NCBI GenBank assembly: GCA_002689905.1
Contig: NZIN01000010.1
Coordinates: 1 to 12,535, forward strand
DNA: 12,535 nt
Source of the DNA: Rickettsiales bacterium
GTDB lineage: Bacteria; Pseudomonadota; Alphaproteobacteria; TMED109
Direction of reading: 5' to 3'
A program made the position numbers and the translations under genes. Shown here one piece after another: positions 1-6,866 of the stretch. Numbering within the stretch: position 1 is the first letter of the stretch; each line of letters starts with the position of its first letter. The notes beneath the pieces are model-generated. The model searched no databases. It was not told the origin of the DNA and saw only the letters and a program-made list of their open reading frames with translations.

Positions 1-694
1 AAATGTTGATGAAGAAAGTTTAATGCTTACAGGTGATGAGAACATTGTGGATATAAACTTTGTTGTTCAATGGTTTGTTTCAGACGCTGCTAAATATGTT
101 TTTAATATTAGAAATCCTGAAAAAAATATTAAAGATAGCGCTGAAAGTGTTATGCGTGAGGTAATAGGAAAAACTAACATAGACTTTGCATTAGCAGAAG
201 GACGTGATCAAGTTAGACAAGAAGCTCAAGAGTCTTTACAGAAAATTTTAGATAGTAATGAAAGTGGTATTACAGTCTCATCATTGTTATTACAAAAATC
301 TGACCCACCCCCAGCCGTTATAGATGATTTTAAAGATGTTCAAAGAGCAAGAGCTGACCAAGAAAGGTTAATTAACGAAGCACAAGCTTATGCTAACAGG
401 ATTGTTCCAGAGGCTAAAGGAGAGGCATCAAAAGTAAGAGAAAGTGCTGAAGCTTATAAACAAGAAGTTATAGCAATAGCAGACGGAGCTTCTAAAAGAT
501 TTATCTCTGTTTATAATGAATATAAAGAAGCTAAAGATGTTACTAGAAGAAGAATTTATTTAGAGACTATGGAAAAAGTAATGCAAAATATGAACAAAGT
601 AATTATAGATAATGATGGAGGTTCAGGTGTTTTACCTTACCTTCCATTACCAGAATTGAATAAAAATCTCAAAAACAAAAGTGAGGCACAATAA
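1..694 (+). CDS. hflK: HflK, SPFH-family FtsH regulator (5' end cut by window edge)
   Basis: This is the C-terminal part of HflK, which with HflC forms a membrane-anchored, periplasm-facing complex around the AAA protease FtsH and modulates its activity. The reading frame is open from base 2, before the first ATG at 23, and reads NVDEESLMLTGDEN, so the real start lies outside the window; the N-terminal membrane segment and Gly-rich head are missing. What remains is the SPFH/band-7 core (DENIVDINFVVQW, then VIGKTNIDFALAEGRDQVRQ), the Lys/Glu/Ala-rich helical stalk (about codons 105-165 of the visible part) and the ETMEKVMQNMNKVIID segment typical of HflK C-termini. The TAA stop directly abuts the hflC ATG, so the two are almost certainly co-translated. 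The family call is firm; only the start is unknown. Confidence 0.95.
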   Translation, partial: NVDEESLMLTGDENIVDINFVVQWFVSDAAKYVFNIRNPEKNIKDSAESVMREVIGKTNIDFALAEGRDQVRQEAQESLQKILDSNESGITVSSLLLQKSDPPPAVIDDFKDVQRARADQERLINEAQAYANRIVPEAKGEASKVRESAEAYKQEVIAIADGASKRFISVYNEYKEAKDVTRRRIYLETMEKVMQNMNKVIIDNDGGSGVLPYLPLPELNKNLKNKSEAQ

Positions 695-1567
695 ATGAAA
701 AAAAGTATAGGATTTCTATTAGGAGTAGTAGTTTTACTTACAGTTATAGCTTATAATTCTCTTTTTTTTGTGGAACAAAGAATTCAAGCTTTAATTTTAC
801 AGTTTGGTGAACCGATTAGAGTTATTCAAGAGCCTGGTTTAAACTTCAAAATTCCACTAGCGCAAAACATAGTCAAATTTGATAAAAGAATATTATTATT
901 TGATAATAACGCAGAAGAGATAATAGCAGCTGATAAGAAAAGGTTGATTGTTGATGCTTTTGTTAGATACAAAATAGTTGATCCTTTAAAGTTTTATCAA
1001 ACTGTAAGGTTTGAAGCTGCGCTTAATAATAGATTAGGTTCAGTAGTTAATAACAGTCTTAGAGCAGTATTAGGTAGAGTGCCATTAGAAGCAGTAATCT
1101 CAGATAGAAGGGAGCTGTTAATGCAAGAGGTATCAGGCTTAGTTGCTCAAAGAGCTTCACAATTTGGTATTTCTATAGAGGAGGTAAGAATTAAAAAAGC
1201 TGATTTACCATCTGAAAATTCTGAGGCTATTTATAGAAGAATGCAAACTGAAAGGCAACAAGAAGCAGCGCAAATTAGAGCTATAGGTGAAGAAAAAGCA
1301 AGGTTTATTAGAGCTGAGTCTGAAAAACAAAAAACAGTTTTACTAGCTGAGGCACAAAGAGATAGTGATATACTTAGAGGGCAAGGAGATGCTGAGAAAA
1401 ATAAGATATTAGGTAAAGCTTTCAACAAAGATCCAGATTTCTTTGCATTTTACAGAGCAATGCAGGCATATACAAGAGCTTTATCCGAAGGCGATACTAC
1501 AATGGTATTATCACCAAATAGTGATTTTTTTGAGTTTTTTGGTAATGCACAGGGTAACTTGAGATAA
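695..1567 (+). CDS. hflC: HflC, SPFH-family partner of HflK
   Basis: Partner of HflK in the HflKC complex that surrounds and regulates FtsH in the inner membrane. The 290-residue length is normal for the family. An N-terminal membrane anchor (about residues 4-26) is followed by the HflC hallmark EQRIQALILQFGEP and the SPFH core (RLIVDAFVRYKIVDPLKFYQ, about residues 85-105). An Ala/Glu/Lys/Arg-rich coiled-coil stalk follows (about 183-235), then the conserved tail with FFAFYRAMQAYTRAL and the end segment VLSPNSDFFEFF. The ATG follows the hflK TAA with no gap; a GTGAGG sequence at 681-686, inside the hflK end, can serve as ribosome-binding site. It is the second gene of the hflK-hflC-DUF2065-degP run, an order common in alphaproteobacteria from memory. 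Confidence 0.97.
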   Translation: MKKSIGFLLGVVVLLTVIAYNSLFFVEQRIQALILQFGEPIRVIQEPGLNFKIPLAQNIVKFDKRILLFDNNAEEIIAADKKRLIVDAFVRYKIVDPLKFYQTVRFEAALNNRLGSVVNNSLRAVLGRVPLEAVISDRRELLMQEVSGLVAQRASQFGISIEEVRIKKADLPSENSEAIYRRMQTERQQEAAQIRAIGEEKARFIRAESEKQKTVLLAEAQRDSDILRGQGDAEKNKILGKAFNKDPDFFAFYRAMQAYTRALSEGDTTMVLSPNSDFFEFFGNAQGNLR

Positions 1568-1573
1568 CTTTTT

Positions 1574-1759
1574 ATGATAGATTTTCTATCGGCAGTTGGA
1601 TTGGTTTTTATTCTTGAAGGCTTATTGCTTTTTGTTTCCCCTAATAGGCTTAAAAAGGCTCTAGACATTATTAAAAATTATCCTGAAAAAAAAGTTAGAG
1701 CTTTAGGTAGTCTTTCTATTGTTATAGGAATTGTTTTATTGTGGATAATCCGAAAATGA
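1574..1759 (+). CDS. DUF2065 small inner-membrane protein
   Basis: A 61-residue protein that matches the DUF2065 family in length, pattern and place next to hflC. Two hydrophobic segments are visible, about residues 4-22 (FLSAVGLVFILEGLLLFVSP) and about 42-59, joined by a Lys-rich loop; the conserved core is the EGLL..SP motif and the closing LLWIIR. The function is not established for the family. Its steady position beside hflKC suggests a role at the membrane with FtsH/HflKC, which is inference only. It starts 6 bp after hflC with no clear Shine-Dalgarno, so translation probably depends on coupling to hflC. Its TGA stop overlaps an ATG of degP as ATGA at 1756-1759. Confidence 0.88.
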   Translation: MIDFLSAVGLVFILEGLLLFVSPNRLKKALDIIKNYPEKKVRALGSLSIVIGIVLLWIIRK

Positions 1760-3243
1760 TTTATGATCGTATTTGTAATATGTTATATAAAATTCACAAT
1801 TTAAATAAATCTTTATTGATATTATTATTATTATTAAAAGTTAATTTACTTTCAGCAATTGATAAACCTGACTTTTCAGAACTAGCTGAGGAACTTATTC
1901 CTTCAGTAGTTAGTGTATCCGTTATTATTGCTAAAGAAGCAGTTAATCAGCCTAGAGCGCCGCAATTTCCTCCCGGATCACCATTCGAAGATTTTTTCAA
2001 AGATTTTTTTGAAAGAAGAGGAATTCCGCCAAGACAAAATATGCCTCCTGCCAGGCCTAGAAGAAATGAAACAGCTCAGGGTTCTGGGTTTATTATTGAT
2101 GATAAAGGTTTAATAGTTACCAATAACCACGTTATTGCAGGAGCAAGCACTATAACTGTAGTTTTACATGATGGAAAATCATTGCAGGCCAAATTGATAG
2201 GTTCTGATGCTAAAACAGATTTGGCTTTACTTGAAGTCAAAACCGATATTAAACTCAAAGCTGTAAATTGGGGAAATTCTGACAGTATTAAGGTCGGAAA
2301 TTGGGCAATGGCAATAGGAAATCCTTTTGGTTTGGTTAATACAGTTACTGTAGGTATAGTTTCAGCAAGAGCTAGAGATATTAATGCCGGTCCTTTTGAT
2401 GATTTTATACAAACTGATGCTTCTATAAATAGGGGTAATTCAGGTGGTCCTTTGTTTAATCTTAAAGGACAAGTTATTGGAGTAAATACAGCTATCTACT
2501 CTCCATCTGGAGGTAGCGTAGGAATTGGATTTGCAATACCTTCAGCACTTGCAGAAGGTGTAGTTGATCAGCTGGAAGAATATGGTAGGACAATAAGAGG
2601 TTGGCTAGGAGTAAGAATACAAACTGTAACTGAGGATTTAGCTGGAAGTCTCGGGTTAGATAGACCTTATGGAGCTTTAGTGGCTAGTGTAATACCAGAT
2701 AGTCCTGCAGAAAAATCGGGACTAAAAGCTGGTGACATAATACTAAATTTTAACGATAAAGAAGTTACTGAAATGAGAAAATTACCTAGATTCGTTGCAG
2801 AAACTAAAGTTAATACAAAAACTAATGTAACTATTTGGAGAAATGAAAAAATTAAAAATATTAAAGTAACTATTGCTGAAATGAAAGAAGATTTGAAAGT
2901 AACTGAAAAGAAAAGTAATGATAACAACAACAATGTATTTAAATCTGATTATTTTTCTGAACTAGGAATTACATTATCTAACATAACAGATGATATGAGA
3001 TTAAGACAAAATATACCTAATGATGTGAGTGGTTTATTAGTAGCCAAAGTAGAGCAAAATACAGATGCTGAAATTAAGGGTATTAGACCAGGAGATATAA
3101 TTCAGGAAGTAAATCAAACTTCTATAAATAGTTTAGAGGAATTTGGTAAATTAATTAGAAATTTAAAAGGTAAAAGAAAAGGAATTTTATTACTAATTAA
3201 TAGACAGGGCAATATTAATTTTGTTGCTTTAAAACTTAATTAG
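1756..3243 (+). CDS. degP: DegP/HtrA (Do-like) periplasmic serine protease
   Basis: Periplasmic serine protease and chaperone that clears misfolded envelope proteins. Numbering from the ATG at 1756, the catalytic triad is complete: His125 (TNNHVI), Asp155 (KTDLAL) and Ser229 (GNSGGP). A Pro/Phe-rich insert (about 60-105, including SPFEDFFKDFF) matches the regulatory LA loop of Do proteases. Two PDZ domains follow, about 277-378 and 398-495, so this is the two-PDZ DegP/DegQ type of normal length. The N-terminus has a signal peptide with a Leu-rich core (about 20-32), probably cleaved after LLSA (residue 34). Start choice: ATG 1756 overlaps the DUF2065 stop as ATGA, favouring coupling; GTG 1741 is further upstream, and ATG 1780 would give a more ordinary 26-residue signal peptide. 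The 3' end overlaps serB by 15 bp, tail to tail. DegP versus DegQ cannot be settled from the sequence. Confidence 0.95.
   Translation: MIYDRICNMLYKIHNLNKSLLILLLLLKVNLLSAIDKPDFSELAEELIPSVVSVSVIIAKEAVNQPRAPQFPPGSPFEDFFKDFFERRGIPPRQNMPPARPRRNETAQGSGFIIDDKGLIVTNNHVIAGASTITVVLHDGKSLQAKLIGSDAKTDLALLEVKTDIKLKAVNWGNSDSIKVGNWAMAIGNPFGLVNTVTVGIVSARARDINAGPFDDFIQTDASINRGNSGGPLFNLKGQVIGVNTAIYSPSGGSVGIGFAIPSALAEGVVDQLEEYGRTIRGWLGVRIQTVTEDLAGSLGLDRPYGALVASVIPDSPAEKSGLKAGDIILNFNDKEVTEMRKLPRFVAETKVNTKTNVTIWRNEKIKNIKVTIAEMKEDLKVTEKKSNDNNNNVFKSDYFSELGITLSNITDDMRLRQNIPNDVSGLLVAKVEQNTDAEIKGIRPGDIIQEVNQTSINSLEEFGKLIRNLKGKRKGILLLINRQGNINFVALKLN
1822..1836 (+). repeat. (TTA)5 microsatellite in the DegP signal peptide
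   Basis: Five in-frame TTA codons in a row encode a pentaleucine within the hydrophobic core of the DegP signal peptide. Gain or loss of a unit would keep the frame but change the core length and so possibly export efficiency. In a genome this AT-rich such a short repeat may be chance. Confidence 0.75.
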
Positions 3244-4143
3244 TTTGAAAGTTATTTCATTATCACTATAGCCTTGAAAATAAAGAAGAGATTTAAAGTT
3301 TAACCCTATACTAACGTCCGCAGCCTTTCTTACTTTAGGGTAAGCTCTCCATGCTACACCAAGTCCAGAAAACTCTATCATTGCTAGATCATTATCTCCA
3401 TCTCCTACGGACATAGTAAGCTCTTTAGGTACTTTTAATAAGCTCATACTTTTTTTAAGGTATTTCAGCTTTCCCTTCTTATCTATTATTTTATCATTAA
3501 GATTCCCTGTAAGGGTTTGATTTTTTATTTCTAATGAATTACTTCGTATTTCTTTAAAACCAACATTATTTCCTATTACATTGGCAATAGCGTCATATCC
3601 TCCAGAAATCAAAATTGTATGAAATCCAAAAAAATTCATAGTTCTAATAACACTCTTTACACCATTATTGATTTTAATTTTCCTTATTAGATTTTTTATT
3701 TTTTTTTCTTTTATTCCCTTAAGCATTTTTGTTCTACTTAATAATGAATCCGTAAAGTTTATACTTCCATTCATAGCTTTTTCTGTGATGTGCTTAATTT
3801 TATTATTATTTAATAAATGATCATTTATAAGGTTAATAGTTTCAACGTTAATAATTGTCATATCCATATCACATGCAATTATTTTTTTTCTTCTATTTTC
3901 TAGCTTTTGAATAATAATATCGGCTTTATGAGATAAAACTTTTATAGTATTTTTGATAATTATGAAATTTTTATTATTACATTGAAAATAGTAGTCTTTT
4001 ACAAATAGGGATAGCTTTTTTGATCTGATCGAAGAAATATTATAATCTATTAGAAGGTTTTTAATAAAAAAATCACAATATTCATATTGCTTTCTATTTA
4101 ATGCTACTAATGTTAATACTGAGTTTTTAAGTTTTTGTGACAT
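3229..4143 (-). CDS. serB: Phosphoserine phosphatase, HAD superfamily
   Basis: Hydrolyses phosphoserine to serine, the last step of the phosphorylated serine pathway, in the cytosol. HAD motif I is DMDMT at residues 92-96, with Asp92 the expected nucleophile and Asp94 the acid/base. Glu101 (NVETI), Phe130 and Arg137 keep the same spacing from the nucleophile as the substrate-binding residues of characterised SerB enzymes. Motif II is ISGGYD (179-184), the motif III Lys is in DKKGKLKYL (221-229), and the metal site is GDGDND (247-252). The first 85 or so residues form a divergent N-terminal domain, as in other long SerB proteins. One oddity: SerB normally reads DxDST, but here the fourth position is Met95. 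It is the only minus-strand gene and divergent from miaA. No Shine-Dalgarno is present; a TATAAT sits 5 nt before the ATG, suggesting a leaderless message. Confidence 0.9.
   Translation of the reverse strand: MSQKLKNSVLTLVALNRKQYEYCDFFIKNLLIDYNISSIRSKKLSLFVKDYYFQCNNKNFIIIKNTIKVLSHKADIIIQKLENRRKKIIACDMDMTIINVETINLINDHLLNNNKIKHITEKAMNGSINFTDSLLSRTKMLKGIKEKKIKNLIRKIKINNGVKSVIRTMNFFGFHTILISGGYDAIANVIGNNVGFKEIRSNSLEIKNQTLTGNLNDKIIDKKGKLKYLKKSMSLLKVPKELTMSVGDGDNDLAMIEFSGLGVAWRAYPKVRKAADVSIGLNFKSLLYFQGYSDNEITFKLIKF
3232..3246. terminator. Possible small bidirectional hairpin at the degP/serB convergence
   Basis: AAACT and AGTTT form a 5-bp inverted repeat around the 5-nt TAATT, exactly at the overlapping ends of degP and serB. 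The position suits a shared terminator, but the stem is short, contains a single G-C pair, and lacks a strong U-run on the plus strand. Offered only as the best candidate in the convergent junction; Rho-dependent or collision termination is equally possible. Confidence 0.2.
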
Positions 4144-4148
4144 AATAA

Positions 4149-4154
4149 ATTATA
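4149..4154 (-). promoter_or_regulatory. Predicted -10 element of serB (leaderless)
   Basis: On the minus strand, a perfect TATAAT runs from 4154 down to 4149, and only 5 nt (TTATT) separate it from the serB ATG at 4143. A start site 6-7 nt below the hexamer would fall on or next to the A of ATG, giving a leaderless mRNA, which fits the missing Shine-Dalgarno. No good -35 is visible. Confidence 0.45.
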
Positions 4155-4160
4155 TATATT
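4155..4160 (+). promoter_or_regulatory. Predicted -10 element of miaA (leaderless)
   Basis: TATATT lies 6 nt before the miaA ATG at 4167 and directly abuts the serB -10 hexamer on the other strand. Transcription would begin at about the ATG. No Shine-Dalgarno is present in the 23-bp gap, and no convincing -35 is visible. Because TATA-rich hexamers are common in such DNA, the support comes from position more than from sequence. Confidence 0.4.
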
Positions 4161-4166
4161 TTAACT

Positions 4167-5069
4167 ATGAAAAAAATAATTATTTTAGGTGGCCCCACAG
4201 CATCTGGTAAATCAAAGTTGGCATTAAATATAGCCAAAGAACTAGATGGTGAAATAATTAATGGAGATAGTATGCAGGTTTATAAGTATTTTCCTATACT
4301 TACTTGTCAACCTAAATATGATGACCTAAAACTAGTTCCACACCATTTATATGGTTTTGTAAATACTATTAAAAATTATAATGCTGTAAAATGGCTAAAA
4401 GATGCAAATAAAAAAATTAATGAAGTTTTAATTAAAGATAAAGTTCCTATAATAGTAGGAGGGTCAGGTTTGTATTTAGAGTTTATGACACGAGGAATAA
4501 GTTCAACACCTAAAATATCAGATAATATCAAAGAAAAGGCTAATTTGTTTTTACTTAATACCAGTAAAAGTAAGCTATTAAATTTTATCATGGAAATAGA
4601 TAAAGAATATGCTTTGAAAATCAATATTGCCGATAAATTTAGAGTACTAAAGCTTCTAGAGGTCTATTTTGAAACTAATAAAAATATTTCTTATTTTCAC
4701 AATAAAAGGAAAAAGAATAATAACTTTGGATTTTTTAAGGTATTAATTAAGCCCAGTAAAGATGAAGTAAAAAAAAATATTAGAAGAAGAGTGATAGAAA
4801 TGTTAAAAGAAGGACTTGTTCAAGAAATAATAGATAATAGGGATAAAGTAAAAAACTGCAATATAGAAAAAGCTATAGGTTTTAGAGAAATTAAATCTTA
4901 TCTAGAACAAAAATTACTTTTCGAAGAGGCAATTGACTTAACTATTAAAAATACTAAAAGTTTCGCGAAAAGGCAATATACATGGTTTGAAAATAGGTTT
5001 GAAGAAAATTTAATAATAAGTAATACTAAAACTTCTTTAGTAGTGGAAACTTTTCTTAAAATAATTTAA
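4167..5069 (+). CDS. miaA: tRNA dimethylallyltransferase (i6A37 synthesis)
   Basis: Transfers a dimethylallyl group to N6 of adenosine 37 in tRNAs that read UNN codons, which stabilises codon-anticodon pairing. The P-loop GGPTASGKS is at residues 8-16, followed by the family signature DSMQVYK (34-40, with the catalytic Asp34), the PHHLYGF segment, IIVGGSGLYLE (about 95-105; most homologues have GGTGLY, so Ser100 is a mild variant) and the closing AKRQYTWFENRF near the C-terminus. The length of 300 residues is typical. The gene diverges from serB and is followed 20 bp later by ilvB, so part of the ilv transcription may read through from here. No Shine-Dalgarno precedes the ATG. Confidence 0.96.
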   Translation: MKKIIILGGPTASGKSKLALNIAKELDGEIINGDSMQVYKYFPILTCQPKYDDLKLVPHHLYGFVNTIKNYNAVKWLKDANKKINEVLIKDKVPIIVGGSGLYLEFMTRGISSTPKISDNIKEKANLFLLNTSKSKLLNFIMEIDKEYALKINIADKFRVLKLLEVYFETNKNISYFHNKRKKNNNFGFFKVLIKPSKDEVKKNIRRRVIEMLKEGLVQEIIDNRDKVKNCNIEKAIGFREIKSYLEQKLLFEEAIDLTIKNTKSFAKRQYTWFENRFEENLIISNTKTSLVVETFLKII

Positions 5070-5078
5070 TCTATTTAT

Positions 5079-5084
5079 AAGGAG
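5079..5084 (+). promoter_or_regulatory. Strong ribosome-binding site of ilvB
   Basis: AAGGAG with a 5-nt spacer (TAAAT) to the ATG at 5090. The same 10-mer AAGGAGTAAA precedes ilvC, so these two enzymes have nearly identical initiation regions and are probably translated at high, matched rates. No leader peptide or attenuator fits in the 20-bp gap after miaA. Confidence 0.85.
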
Positions 5085-5089
5085 TAAAT

Positions 5090-6841
5090 ATGCTTTATAC
5101 TGGAGCGGAAGTAGTTTTAAAAGTTTTAAAAGATTTAGACGTTGAGTTTATATTTGGCTATCCTGGTGGAGCAATCTTACCAATATATGATCAAATATTC
5201 AAACAAAATAAAATAAGACACATTTTGGTTAGACATGAACAAGGGGCAGTTCATATGGCTGAGGGTTATGCAAGGTCTACTGGAAAAGTAGGAGTTGTGT
5301 TAGTTACATCAGGTCCAGGAGCAACTAATGCGGTGACAGGTCTAACTGATGCTCTTATGGATAGTATACCTATACTGTGCTTGACCGGACAAGTCCCAAC
5401 TCACCTGATAGGAACTGATGCATTTCAAGAAGCAGATACAGTGGGCATTACTAGGTCTTGTACAAAACATAATTATCTTGTTAAAGATGTTAATCAAATT
5501 CAGAAAACTATTATGGAAGGTTTTAAAATTGCTTCTTCTGGAAGACCTGGTCCTGTAGTTGTTGACTTACCAAAAGACATTCAAAATAATAAAACTAACT
5601 TTAAAATTAATTATAAATTAGACAAAACTACAAAACAAAAAAAAACTCAATCAACTTCCATACAAAATAAACTTAATGAAGTAATAGGTTTAATATCATC
5701 CTCAAAAAAGCCAATTGTTTATATAGGGGGAGGTCTAATTAACTCTGGAAATGCAGCAAGTAATCAACTAAAAAAATTTGCAGAAATTACCAATTTTCCC
5801 ATAACATCTACATTAATGGGATTAGGAGCCTTTCCCGCTTCAGATAAAAACTTTCTTGGAATGCTTGGTATGCATGGTACTTATGAGGCTAATATGGCAA
5901 TGCATGACTGTGATTTAATGTTGAATTTTGGAGCAAGGTTTGATGATCGTATAACAGGGAAACTAGAAAGCTTTTCACCTAAATCAAAAAAAATTCATGC
6001 AGATATAGACCCTTCTTCGGTTAATAAAAATGTAGAAGTAGATTTAGCTCTTATCGGAGATATAGGGCAAATATTAAAATTAATTAATTCAGCACTCACT
6101 AAGTATAAAGTAAAAAAACTAAACTCAAAAAGTAGTTGGTGGACTAAAATAAATAAATGGAGAAGTAAAGATTGTTTATCGTTTGCAAACTCAAAAAAAA
6201 TAATAAAACCCCAACAAGCATTAATTTCTCTAAATAATAGCATTAAAAATAAGGATTTTTACATTACTACTGAAGTTGGACAGCATCAGATGTGGGCTGC
6301 TCAATACATTAAATTTGAAAAGCCGAAAAGGTGGATGACTTCTGGAGGGTTAGGAACTATGGGTTATGGGTTTCCTGCAGCAATAGGGGTACAAATAGCT
6401 AAACCTAAGTCACTGGTAGTATGTGTAGCAGGTGAGGCCTCTTTCTTAATGAATTTACAAGAACTATCAACTATTAAGCAATACCGATTGCCCGTTAAGG
6501 TTTTTATTTTAAATAATAAATATTTAGGTATGGTTAGACAATGGCAAGAATTCTTTCATGGAGGTAGATATTCAGAAAGTTATACAGACTCCTTGCCAGA
6601 TTTTGTAAAGTTAGCAGAGTCATATGGCATTAAAGGACTGAGAGCTACTAAACCAGAACAACTTAAAAAAGTGATTGATGAAATGATAAGCTATAATGGT
6701 CCAGTTATAGCAGATATATGTGTTGATGAAAAAGAAAATGTATTTCCTATGATACCATCAGGAGCTGGTCATAATGAAATGAAATTAAAAGATGATGATA
6801 ATATTGCTACATCTACAAAAGAAGGGAAAATGTTAGTTTAA
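5090..6841 (+). CDS. ilvB: Acetolactate synthase, large (catalytic) subunit
   Basis: Thiamine-diphosphate enzyme that condenses pyruvate with pyruvate or 2-oxobutyrate, the first shared step to valine, leucine and isoleucine. At 583 residues the length is normal. The N-terminal TPP domain (about 1-170) has FGYPGGAILPIYD and the catalytic Glu50 in VRHEQGAVHMAEGYAR. A Lys-rich linker (about 172-195) leads to the central FAD/DHS-like domain (about 195-325), and the C-terminal TPP domain (about 375-555) contains GLGTMGYGFPAAIG, ILNNKYLGMVRQWQ and HGGRYSESY. The cofactor motif, usually GDGS...NN, reads GEAS with Glu449 and Asn475-Asn476, so the metal-binding Asp is replaced by Glu at the correct spacing. 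It is the first gene of the ilv block. The annotation could equally be ilvI, since isozymes cannot be told apart here; the regulatory subunit lies one gene downstream. Confidence 0.97.
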   Translation: MLYTGAEVVLKVLKDLDVEFIFGYPGGAILPIYDQIFKQNKIRHILVRHEQGAVHMAEGYARSTGKVGVVLVTSGPGATNAVTGLTDALMDSIPILCLTGQVPTHLIGTDAFQEADTVGITRSCTKHNYLVKDVNQIQKTIMEGFKIASSGRPGPVVVDLPKDIQNNKTNFKINYKLDKTTKQKKTQSTSIQNKLNEVIGLISSSKKPIVYIGGGLINSGNAASNQLKKFAEITNFPITSTLMGLGAFPASDKNFLGMLGMHGTYEANMAMHDCDLMLNFGARFDDRITGKLESFSPKSKKIHADIDPSSVNKNVEVDLALIGDIGQILKLINSALTKYKVKKLNSKSSWWTKINKWRSKDCLSFANSKKIIKPQQALISLNNSIKNKDFYITTEVGQHQMWAAQYIKFEKPKRWMTSGGLGTMGYGFPAAIGVQIAKPKSLVVCVAGEASFLMNLQELSTIKQYRLPVKVFILNNKYLGMVRQWQEFFHGGRYSESYTDSLPDFVKLAESYGIKGLRATKPEQLKKVIDEMISYNGPVIADICVDEKENVFPMIPSGAGHNEMKLKDDDNIATSTKEGKMLV

Positions 6842-6844
6842 GAT

Positions 6845-6855
6845 TTCTAATAGAA
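6845..6855. promoter_or_regulatory. Palindrome upstream of the TetR gene, candidate operator
   Basis: TTCTA-A-TAGAA is a perfect inverted repeat with 5-bp arms in the 22-bp gap between ilvB and the TetR gene. It overlaps the start of the ribosome-binding site. TetR-family repressors bind palindromes and often control themselves, so this is a reasonable operator candidate, but it is short and could be chance. Confidence 0.3.
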
Positions 6856-6866
6856 GGTATAATTTG
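6852..6866 (+). promoter_or_regulatory. Ribosome-binding site that fixes the TTG start of the TetR gene
   Basis: AGAAGG at 6852-6857 lies 6 nt before TTG at 6864. There is no in-frame ATG until about residue 99, after the DNA-binding domain, and the SYHHGNL segment expected at the N-terminus of such regulators begins 4 residues after the TTG. The TTG is therefore the start with the best support. Confidence 0.75.

Noticed and set aside
1913..2113. Short plus-strand frame inside degP
   Set aside because: It lies out of frame within the protease domain coding region and has no independent signals.
5070..5089. Leader peptide or attenuator before ilvB
   Set aside because: The gap after miaA is only 20 bp and contains just the ribosome-binding site; no run of Ile, Leu or Val codons or paired hairpins is present.
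6858..6863. Perfect TATAAT directly in front of the TetR TTG start
   Set aside because: A start site 6-8 nt downstream would lie past the TTG, leaving no in-frame start until about residue 99. It is better read as the spacer after the ribosome-binding site.
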